DNA of 64,000 bases from Excoecaria cochinchinensis (Eukaryota; Streptophyta; Magnoliopsida; Malpighiales; Euphorbiaceae): assembly GCA_947683425.1 (NCBI GenBank), contig CANTUQ010000106.1, positions 3,124,001 to 3,188,000 on the forward strand, given 5' to 3'. Position 1 is the stretch's first letter; each line of letters begins with the position of its first letter. The notes under the pieces were generated by a model. The model had not been told where the DNA came from. It saw only the letters and a list, made by a program, of their open reading frames with translations, and searched no databases. Of the stretch, positions 55,029 to 64,000 are shown in pieces. The translations under genes were made by a program, and so were the position numbers.

Positions 55029-55301
55029 TTACACGGCAGTGAAGACATTCCTCACCGCCGTGTGAGACGGGAGGCCAGAACCATGAGAAGAAAAATTAAG
55101 GAAGCAGACTGGGATGTTTACACGGCGGTGAGAAAATTCTTCACCGCCGTGTGAATCGAATTTGAAGAAATCAACATCAGACCTGGTCCATTTACACGGC
55201 GGTGAAGAATCTCTCACCGTCGTGTAACTTCAAAATGTCAGAATAAAAATTTACCCAGGGACATTTACACGGCGGTGATGATATCTCTCACCGCCGTGTA
55301 A
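55029..55301. repeat. Four dyad modules in the Athila LTR
   Basis: Modules at 55029-55064, 55118-55154, 55192-55227 and 55265-55301. Each is TTACACGGCGGTGA, 8-9 loop bases, then TCACCGCCGTGTAA (one or two mismatches in some). Starts are spaced 89, 74 and 73 bases. Loops differ (for example AGACATTC, TGATATCTC), while arms are conserved. Confidence 0.95.
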
Positions 55302-55767
55302 CACTTAAAATCTGTTGTGTGAATCAAATCAGGGAAAAATCAGAATTGGAGGCCACCGAATAGACTTTTGACTTTTATTCTTGGGGGGAAAACGAGCTGA
55401 AAGAGAGTTTTCTGGAATGCTAAATAGGGGGGTGAGACGACAAGTCAAGAGAGTTTTTTTTTTTTTTTGGAGATTTAGTTTTAGTTTTGGCTGTAAAATA
55501 AACTCTGAGATTTCAGATCTGGAAATCCTTAGAAGTGAGAATTCAATTCTGTAATTTAATTTGGAAGCTGGAACAGCTGATTCAATTGAAGAACATCGTT
55601 TGGTTTACTGTGAGATTTTCATTTTCAGATTCAAATGGGTAATATCAATTTCTCTCTATTTAATTCAGTCTTTAATTCAAGTATGAGTGAGTAATTTTAT
55701 TTCTTGTTAAGGGATGCCTTAATTCCCCAGTAAATCATGTGAATATTTTGTATGGATTATATTATGC

Positions 55768-55998
55768 ATATACTTCAGTTTTATCTTCTCTGATTTTATT
55801 TGTTGTTGCTGGATTGAATACAAGTTAAGGGGAGATCTACCAAGATAAACTTTAATGGTAATTAGTTCAAAAATACATACAAATATACTTCAGTTTTATC
55901 TTCTCTGAAATTATCTGTTGTTGCTGGTTTGAATGTAAATTAAGGGGAGATCTACCAAGATAAACTTTGATTGCAATCAGCCCATAAATACATACACA
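55768..55998. repeat. 115-bp tandem duplication in the Athila LTR
   Basis: TATACTTCAGTTTTATCTTC ... GGGGAGATCTACCAAGATAA occurs at about 55768-55882 and 55883-55998, with scattered differences. Confidence 0.85.
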
Positions 55999-56586
55999 TG
56001 TTCTGTTCTATTGTGCTCAACTTTCATTGATTTGATGAATCCGAATTGGTAGTTAAAATCTGTGCATGTTTATTTCAATAGGTTTAGAATGGTGGAAGAT
56101 AAATGAGTTTGATATCTGAATCCGTAATGGTAAGATTATTTAACTTAGAACTTAAGATCTGTAATAATGCTAATTTATGTGCTGAATCCGGATTGGTAAG
56201 TGCATATTTTAGAGAAGCTGGATCCGAAAGGCAAGCTATGTTATAGGCTAGATTATTCACTGATTGTATATGAATTTGTTGAATCAAGTATTCATATGAT
56301 ATTATTGGGGAGAATGGGTATTCCTTAGCAAGATCTCTTAGTTATTTTATCAACTCGCTGTATTATTAAATCGTTAATATTCTTAGACATTAATATCATT
56401 AGTTAGATTATTAATTCTTCTGCATTAAACAATCACCAAATCAAAATAATTGGGAATTCTTTAGCATATAATTAATTGTCAATACTTGCACAACACATTC
56501 CCTTGGGTTCGATAACTTGTGGTCTCAATTATATTCCACTATATTACTTGCCGATTCAGTACGCTTGCTGAGGTCGCGTCAAGTTT

Positions 56587-56603
56587 TTGGCGCCGTTGCC
56601 GGG
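56587..56603 (+). promoter_or_regulatory. Primer-binding site of the Athila element
   Basis: TGGCGCCGTTGCCGGGG, a few bases after the LTR, matches the primer site used by Athila-type elements (commonly assigned to tRNA-Asp). Confidence 0.85.
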
Positions 56604-56697
56604 GAAATAGCGTTGTCAGTAAGTTTTGATTTTTATTTGTGTGTGTTTTCATTTTTCTGATTTTATTATTTTTATTCTTTTCAGGTAGTTGTGGTGT

Positions 56698-59600
56698 ATG
56701 AGCAGAGTTAGACAAGGATCATTAGCACCCTACGACCCTGAAATCGAGAGGACTTTGCGTCAACAAAGGAGAGTCAACAGAGACAACAACATGGAAAATG
56801 ATCCTCTCCCTATTGATGAAGTTCCTCCCGAGAACGAACAAGTGCCAAGGGCACATGAAGAGGTACCAAGAAATTATGGAGGAGAAGTCCCTAGGCAGCG
56901 AACGATAAGGGACTATGCTGTGCAAAGATGGACTGAAGACCATAGGACAATTGTGCTGCCAAGAGGAGTACAATTTGAACTGAAACCAGCAACTATCAAC
57001 ATGGTGCAAAGAAATCAATTTTCTGGAACAGAAGTGGAAGATCCTGCACAACACCTGGATTTATTTTTGGAGATTAGTGACACAGTGCAGATTCCAGGAG
57101 TAACACCTGATGCTGTAAGACTAAAACTATTTCCTTTCACCTTGATTGGAAAGGCAATAGAGTGGTTGCAAATGTTACCAAGACAGTCAATTACATCGTG
57201 GGATCAATTGCAAGAAAGGTTTCTGATGAAATTTTTCCCACCTAAAAAAACAGCAAATATTCGCAACAGCATTTTTCAATTTAGTCAATTGAGTGATGAG
57301 CCTTTTTATGAGGCTTGAGAAAGATTCAGAAGATTGTTAAGAAGCTGTCCGCATCATGAAATACCAATTTACCATCTGATGCAACAATTTTATTCTGGTA
57401 TTTCACCTCAAACGAAATCTTTGCTGGATGCATCATCAGGAGGTTCTTTTATGAATAGGATACCAGAAGAAGCATTCCAGCTGCTGGATGAAATGGCATC
57501 AAATGACGCTCAGTGGGCTAATCCTAGATCAGTTCCAAGAAGACAAGGAATACATAGTGTAGATGAAGTGTCAATGCTGAGGGCACAGGTGGAGTCAATG
57601 CAGAACGAGATGAAAAACTTAAGGGTGTAAAATGTAGCCTCTGTTTCTCAAGAAGATGAGTGGTATGAAAGTGGGCAATATGCTCAAGAGAGTGCATCAA
57701 TGGGAAATGTTAATGCTGTAGGGGATTATCGGAGGAGTGACCCCTATAGTAACTCATACAGCCCAGGCTGGAGAAATCACCCGAATTTTGCTTGGAAAGA
57801 TGGAAATCAGAATGCCTCATCCTCTCACCCACCAGCAAGACCACCTTTCAATCAAAGTACTCAGCACAATCAAGGACATTCATACCAACCCCAATCATCC
57901 AACCAATACCAAATGCCACATTCCCCCCATCACAACCATGGACAAAACTTCAATCAACCACAAGCTCAAACATACCATCCACCGGGATACCAACCTAGAC
58001 CACCTATGCAAGAGAAAAAGCCAAACCTTGAGGATATGGTGGCTAGCTTCATAAACAGTCAGCAGCAATTCATGACAAATCAAGAGGCTAGGTGGAAATC
58101 TCAAGAGCAGTGGAACCGAAACCAAGATGCTTCTATGAGAAATCTGGAAACTCAGTTGGGTCAGCTTGCAAATTCTGCATCCCAAAGGCAGCCAGGAACA
58201 TTTCCATCAAATGTTGATCGGAATCCAAAAGAGGAAGCAAAAGCAATTACACTGCGAAGTGGAAAGGATGTTGCACAAAGAGAAGATCAAGAAAAAAATT
58301 CTTCATCAGAAAAGGAGGAGCCAACACGGACGGTAAGTAATTCTAACTCTAATTTAGAAATGAATGAAAATGCTCCTAAAAAGGACAAGGGTAAAAGTAT
58401 AGTGAATCCAAGGGTAGAGGATCTCGATATAAATAGACTGCCATTTCCTGCTATTGCTAGACAAGAAAAGAAAAATGAGCAAAAAGCTAGGTTTATAGAA
58501 ATGTTTAAAAAATTACACATTAATTTACCATTTGCTGAAGCTTTAGCTCATATGCCCAACTATGCTAAATTTATGAAAGAACTATGTTCTAATAAAAAGA
58601 AATTAGAAGGGCATGGAACTGTTCAACTAACAGAAAATTGCAGTGCTATAATCATGAACAAGATCCCTGAGAAATTGGAAGATCCAGGTAGCTTCACTGT
58701 ACCTTGTGCTATTGGTGAAAATTTTTATGGTAATGCTTTGTGTGATTTAGGTGCAAGCATAAATCTAATGCCTTATTCAATTTGCAGGAAGCTGAATCTT
58801 AGTGATCTTAAGGAGACGGAAATGAGACTCCAACTTGCGGATAGGTCGGTGAGGAGACCCAAGGGAGTGATAGAGGACCTGTTAGTGAAAGTGGGGAAGT
58901 TTATTTTTCCAGTAGACTTTGTGGTAATGGAAATGGAGGAGGATAGGAAAGTACCACTTATTGTGGGGAGACCATTTTTAAACACAGCAAAAGCTTTGAT
59001 TGATGTGCATGGGCAAACCGTTACCCTGAGATTCAATGATGAAAAATTAGTTGTTGATATGAACAAAGCTCAAAGGTATCCATCAGATAATATAGAAGAA
59101 TCTGCTTATTTTGTGGATACAATAGACAAGTGTGTAGAAGAGGTGCAAGAGGAAATGTTAGAAGCTGATCCGGTGAATGAGGATTTACTGCATTCTTTGG
59201 AGAATGAAAAATTGGAAGATGAGGAAGTGATTGCAGCTGTGGAGCAAGAAAGTGAAGAAGAAAGCACACAGGAAGAAGGACTGAACCTGGGAAAGGGGAA
59301 TACACATTCTGAACTTAACCCTCTTCCTTCACATTTAAAATATATATTTTTAGAAGATAATGCAAAACCAGTAATTATTTCATCTTTATTGACAGGTTTG
59401 GAAGAAGAAATGCTTATTGAAGTCCTCAAGAAGCATAAAGGAGCAATTGGCTGGTCAACTTCAGATTTAAAAGGAATCAGTCCCAGCTATTGTACACACC
59501 GGATACCTATGGAAACTGACTTCAAACCGGTGGTGCAACCACAAAGGCGGCTAAATCCAGCAATGCAAGAAGTGGTGAAAAAGGAGGTACTCAAGCTCCT

Positions 59601-62205
59601 TGATGCAGGTATTATCTATCCCATTTCTGATAGCAATTGGATAAGTCCAGTCCAATGTGTACCAAAGAAAGGAGGGATGACAGTTGTAGCCAACGAAAAA
59701 AATGAATTAATTCCCACACGCACAGTGACAGGGTGGAGAGTGTGCATAGACTATAGGAGGTTAAATAATGCAACCAGAAAGGATCATTTTCCTTTACCTT
59801 TCATTGACCAAATGTTGGAAAGATTGGCAGGAAATGGATTCTATTATTTTTTAGATGGATATTCAGGTTACATGCAAATACCCATAGCCCCAGAAGATCA
59901 AGAAAAGACTACATTTACCTGTCCCTATGGCACCTTTGCATACAGGAGAATGCCCTTCGGGCTGTGCAACGCACCGGCTACATTTCAGCGGTGTATGATG
60001 GCAATTTTTCATGACTTCATAGAGAAATTTATGGAGGTGTTCATGGACGACTTTACCATTTATGGGAGTGATTTTGAGAGCTGCCTTAAGCATTTAGATT
60101 TGGTGTTAGAAAGGTGTACGAAGACCAACTTGGTGCTGAATTGGGAAAAATGCCATTTCATGGTAAGGGAAGGCATTGTACTTGGCCACAAAATTTCTGA
60201 GAAGGGGATAGAGGTTGATAAGGCTAAGGTAGAGGTAATAGAAAAGTTACCACCCCCAACTAGTGTGAAAGGCATTAGAAGTTTTTTGGGACATGCAGGA
60301 TTTTACCGCCGGTTTATCAAAGACTTTTCAAAAATTGCTAAACCTTTATCCAATTTGTTGATGAAAGATGCTCCTTTTAATTTTGACGATGAATGTATGC
60401 TGGCTTTTCAGACTTTGAAACAGAGGCTCATTTCAGCCCCGGTGATTATTTCTCCGGATTGGAATTTGCCTTTTGAATTAATGTGTGACGCTAGTGATTT
60501 TGCAGTTGGTGCTGTACTTGGGCAGCGAAGAGAGAAGGTATTTTGTGCGGTTTATTATGCAAGTCACATTTTGACAGGAGCTCAAATGAATTACACCACA
60601 ACGGAGAAGGAACTTCTTGCAATCGTGTATGCATTCGAAAAATTCAGGCCATATTTGTTGGGAGCAAGAATTGTGGTGTGGTCTGACCATGCTGCCCTGA
60701 GACACTTATTTGCAAAGAAGGAATCCAAACCAAGACTGATCAGATGGGTACTTCTACTGCAAGAATTCGACCTGGAAATTAAAGATAAAAAGGGAGCAGA
60801 AAACTTTGTAGCAGACCATTTGTCAAGACTGGAAAATGCTCATATTGAGAAAGGGGAGATTTCAGATTTATTCCCTGATGAACATATTTGCGCTTTGTTT
60901 GAAAATGAAATTTCTGTTCCTTGGTTTGCTAATTTAGCTAATTTTCTCGCAGGGGGATTTATGCCAAAGGATTTCACATGGCAACAAAAAAAGAAGTTGA
61001 AAGCTGATGCAAAACATTATATTTGGGATGATCCTTATTTATTTCATTTGTGTGCAGATCAAGTGCTGAGAAGATGTATTCCAGATGAGGAGAAAGGTGA
61101 GATTATCGCAGCCTGTCATAGTGGAGAAGCTGGTGGACATCATGGACCAAACAGAACGGTAATGAAAATTTTATCTTCTGGGTTCTTTTGGCCTACAATG
61201 TTTAAAGATGCTCAATCTTATGTGAAAGCTTGTGATAGATGCCAGAGAGTAGGGAATATATCAAAGAGAGATGAGATGCCTTTGACCAATATGCTTGAGG
61301 TAGAGCTTTTTGATGTATGGGGAATGGACTTTATGGGACCCTTTCCGGTTTCCTATGGTTGTGAATATATTTTAGTGGCCGTTGATTACGTAAGTAAGTG
61401 GGTAGAGGCTGTGGCCACTAAAACCTGTGATGCCAAAGTTGTGCTTAAATTTTTGAGGAAGAATATATTTACTCGATATGGAACTCCAAGAGCAATCATT
61501 AGTGACGGTGGTAAACATTTTGTGAACCATCAATTTAAAGCTTTATTGAAAAAGTTTGGTGTTAGACATAAGGTTACAACCCCTTATCATGCTCAGGCCA
61601 ATGGACAAGTTGAGGTATCCAATAGAGAGTTGAAAGCCATTTTAGAGAAAACAGTCAGTGTATCTAGGAAGGATTGGTCCCTTAAGCTAGATGACGCTCT
61701 TTGGGCTTATAGAACAGCTTTTAAGACACCCATTGGAATGTCCCCATTTAGGCTGATGTTTGGAAAGTCATGTCATCTTCCGGTCGAGTTAGAACATAAG
61801 GCATATTGGGCTACAAAATTTTTGAACTTTGACCTTGAAGGTGCAGGAAAATGCAGGTCCCTACAGCTGAATGAATTGGAGGAGTTCAGATTTTGGGCAT
61901 ATAATCATGCTGAGAAGTACAAGAGCAATACAAAAAAGTGGCATGATCGAAGGATAGTAAGAAAAGAATTTGTTCCAGGAATGAAAGTTTTGTTGTATGA
62001 CAGCAGGTTGCGATTGTTCCCGGGAAAATTAAAATCAAAATGGACGGGTCCTTTTGAAGTCGTGGCGGTCGAAAAGTTCGGAGCTGTTACCATCAGAAAG
62101 CAACCGGGGAGCACGGAATTTAAGGTAAATGGTCATCGTCTAAAACCTTATTTTGAAAACCACGCTGAAGGAGCAGCAGTGGTTATTTTATTGGACGAAG
62201 CATAA
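56698..62205 (+). pseudogene. Athila gag-pol polyprotein, nearly intact
   Basis: An ATG at 56698 opens a frame of about 1835 codons to TAA 62205, broken only by TGA at 57316-57318 and TAA at 57628-57630, both in gag and both one transition from Trp and Gln codons. Gag: QHLDLFLEISDTVQIPGVTP, then WDQLQERFLMKFFPPKKTAN. Protease near residue 681: CDLGASINLMPYSICRKL. RT about 1000-1180 with RVCIDYRRLNNATRKDHFPL, DGYSGYMQIPIAPEDQEKTT, MPFGLCNAPATFQRCM and catalytic FMDDFTIYG (about 1114). RNase H: MCDASDFAVGAVLGQ (about 1261). Integrase: HHGPN...CDRCQRVG zinc domain (about 1478-1514), DFMGPFP, ISDGGKHF and NGQVEVSNREL (D-D-E), and a KWTGPFEVVAVEKFG C-terminal module. All catalytic residues are present. 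Its closeness to intact suggests recent activity. Confidence 0.95.
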
Positions 62206-62811
62206 GGTACGTGAAAGTCTAGCTGAGACTTAAAAATCAGAACTAAATAAATTCCTAAACCTTGCTATTTTTATTTTCAACGTGTCTATTTTTAGTCATT
62301 TGCATCAATCAATGTCATTGTCATTTCATGTTGAATTTGTGTTGAGAATGTGTGGGAAGAAAGATGGGGAGAAACTTGTGCGAACTTAAAATTTTTGGCG
62401 GAAAAATTTCAGGTTACACGGCGGTGAAGAAACCCCTCACCGCCGTGTGACAATTAAATTTTCGAAAAAATATAATCCAGTGGAGTTTTTACACGGCGGT
62501 GAAGAAATCCCTCACCGTCGTGTGAAACTCTTATTTTTGAAAAAAAAGATCAGCCCAGTCGCGATTTACACGGCGGTGAGGAAATCTATCACCGCCGTGT
62601 AAGGTGAAAAATTACGTTTTTAAATAGTTAACTGACAGTAAACTTCAGTTTTTAAAACACAAATTTAAATCCCCATTTTCCCTCTCGCCTCTCTCTCTCG
62701 CCATTCTTCTTTCTTTTTCTTTTATTTTCCTCCATCAGTGGGTTGTCTTCCAATTTCGTGGGTTAATTTGTCCATCAAGCATCAATTGTGCATAATTAAC
62801 ATCAAAATCAA
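62206..62811 (+). other. Athila post-pol leader with three dyad modules
   Basis: Non-coding. Modules of the LTR type lie at 62414-62450, 62489-62525 and 62566-62602 (spacing 75 and 77), followed by CT-rich stretches. This is probably the 5' exon of a spliced 3' ORF transcript, ending at a GTAAGA donor at 62812. Confidence 0.7.
62414..62602. repeat. Three dyad modules between pol and the 3' ORF
   Basis: Each has TTACACGGCGGTGA, a 9-base loop (AGAAACCCC, AGAAATCCC, GGAAATCTA) and a TCACCGCCGTGTGA or TCACCGCCGTGTAA right arm. They are the same sequence as the four modules in the 5' LTR 7 kb upstream. Confidence 0.95.
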
Positions 62812-63523
62812 GTAAGATTTCTCCTTTCTTTTCTGTTTTTTTTTTTATTTAGTTTATTTTCTGTTCTTATTAGTTTTTAGGTTTTCTTTTTCTAATTTTC
62901 TGTCTTCTTTCTGAAATTAAAGCATGGATTTGTTAATTCAGTATGTATTGTCTAAGATTTCGTTGCTGATTGAGAAAATGGGGGTAAGAATTTCGTCAAT
63001 TTCGCATGTTGTGTGCAACAAAATTTCTGCCTACCAAGTGTTTGATAAAATACCTGAATGAACGAATTTCATATCTTTGTTTGCTGAGATCATGTGTTTT
63101 TGTGTTTTCATTGTGTGATTGTTGGTTCTTGATACCCTGTGATTAATTTTGAGGTTAGGAATTACAGAATTGAGTGTATTAGGTTTGTCAAATTTTCTGC
63201 CCACCAAGTGTTTGATATAATGTCTGAGTGAGAATGAATTTTCAATTTTATGTTTTCTTGGTTCCAGAATTTGTTCTTATAATTGCAAAGGATAAATTCA
63301 TTACAACCAGGACAAATTTTTTTATGCTGAATATGCCAATTGAGAATGCAGTGGAGTTCATTTTCAAGCACTTAGACAATTAAATCCATGAGAAATGCAG
63401 ATTGTGATTTTTCGTAATTCTGATACTGGTTGTTAGTGAAATACATTACGTGACATCTTTTTGAATTGCGTATATTTAATTATTGTGCAGTGACTAATTT
63501 GAGTGCTTTATTTATTAATGCAG
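62812..63523 (+). other. Putative intron before the Athila 3' ORF
   Basis: Donor A|GTAAGA at 62811/62812, T-rich interior, acceptor TTAATGCAG|TGGCC at 63523/63524. No long frame within. The splice would join the A at 62811 to TGGCC and so create ATGGCC. Confidence 0.55.
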
Positions 63524-64000
63524 TGGCCCCTAAACGATCCAGAACCAGTCAAGCATCATCTTCTCAAGGAAGAAGCGATTTGGTACCTTCTTGGGTACCT
63601 ACTCGATGCCGTCAAGCATACAAGGACTTCACTGCTGCAACCTATGTTCCCTCCACTTTTCTGGACTTCACCTCTTTAGGGAACGTGGACATTAGAGATG
63701 AAATTGAGGGGTTGATCACTGGGATCAGATGGACAGATTTTTTTTCAAAAAAGGAGAAAGTATATCCAAGCTTGACTCGAGATTTCCTTGCAACAGTCAC
63801 ATGCAAGATCGATACAGATGACGAAGAAGATATTAGTGAGGTGATTTTTTGGTTGAATCAGACGAAGTACACTATACCCTTTTATGATTTTGCGGAGGCA
63901 CTTGGATTCCCGGTTGATGGTGCTCGTTATATAGCTGATTTGGACAAGCAAACCATATGGGCAACAATCAGAGATCCCATCACTGCCACCAGATACGTGA
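63524..64000 (+). CDS. Athila 3' ORF (env-like position), start made by splicing, runs off the window
   Basis: With the splice-created ATG the frame reads MAPKRSRTSQASSSQGRSD, then PSWVPTRCRQAYKDFTAATY, SLTRDFLATVTCKIDTDDEE, SEVIFWLNQTKYTIPFYDFA and ALGFPVDGARYIADL, open through base 64000 (159 codons). The basic Ser-rich N-terminus and the F-x2-A-LGFP-type block resemble the 3' ORFs of Athila elements and the 21647-22789 pseudogene (AHTLTYFMMNRIFGFSQSG). Function unknown; no signal peptide or membrane segment is seen in this part. The non-spliced frame has no ATG near the start. Confidence 0.6.

Larger units (their letters stand above)
54873..56581 (+). repeat. 5' LTR of the Athila element
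   Basis: 1709 bases from TGATAAGTTTAAATTAAATA to GGTCGCGTCA. It contains four dyad modules (55029-55301) and a 115-base tandem duplication (copies starting near 55768 and 55883, with ACTTCAGTTTTATCTTCTCT). The U3/R/U5 borders are not resolvable by eye. Confidence 0.9.
54873..64000 (+). mobile_element. Athila-type Ty3/Gypsy retrotransposon, 5' part, young
   Basis: 5' LTR 54873-56581, primer site TGGCGCCGTTGCCGGGG, one gag-pol frame with only two nonsense codons, a post-pol region with dyad modules, an intron and the start of a 3' ORF that runs off the window. The TGATAAG LTR start, the DLGAS protease motif, the primer site and the 3' ORF are typical of Athila. The 3' LTR is outside the window. 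Confidence 0.95.

Overview
The window is nuclear DNA of a flowering plant, probably a eudicot. It is AT-rich and consists almost entirely of nested transposable elements. Evidence for a plant nucleus: spliced fragments of plant genes (polygalacturonase, chloroplast ribosomal protein L1, a PASTICCINO1-type FKBP, a 2-oxoglutarate dioxygenase), plant-type LTR elements (Tat, Athila, Tork/TNT1-like Copia), an L1-type LINE, MULE and CACTA DNA transposons, and an endogenous caulimovirid. I see no intact host gene, tRNA, rRNA or CRISPR.

Layout. 1-4544: right part of a probable Pack-MULE holding a minisatellite array, a polygalacturonase fragment and a dead chloroplast L1 gene. 5538-17409: a complete but old Tat-type Ty3/Gypsy element (LTRs, TSD CCATC). 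It carries an antisense extra gene that a 2.7-kb solo LTR (13510-16212, TSD GCATG) cuts in two. 17410-25850: a minus-strand endogenous pararetrovirus, split by an aberrant Athila derivative (20825-24369, TSD ACGTA) whose two outer ends are both U3 ends. About 25850-52742: one LINE split by a 16.7-kb MULE-like insertion (26620-43298, 9-bp TSD TTTCAAATA) and a Copia element (47095-52313, TSD TTGCG). The MULE-like insertion carries gene fragments, a CACTA element (28766-32764, TSD GCT), a second minisatellite array and another Copia element (36871-42821, TSD ATAAC). 52741-54872: a chimeric junction followed by a recent copy of 24176-26533. 54873-64000: the 5' part of a young Athila element running off the window.

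Most insertions could be closed by finding the target-site duplication on both sides, so their order is readable: Tat before its solo LTR; pararetrovirus before the fold-back Athila derivative, before the 24-26 kb duplication, before the 54.9-kb Athila; LINE before the MULE and the 47-kb Copia; MULE before CACTA and the 37-kb Copia. The coding regions seen in full carry nonsense codons, frameshifts or deletions.

Most notable are dyad modules of about 36 bp (14-bp arm, 7-9-nt loop, 14-bp arm). They recur in three LTR families, with family-specific sequence but constant geometry, in the LTR and just ahead of the Athila 3' ORF. Also notable are the fold-back element with two U3 termini, and an Athila 3' ORF whose start codon appears to be created by splicing.
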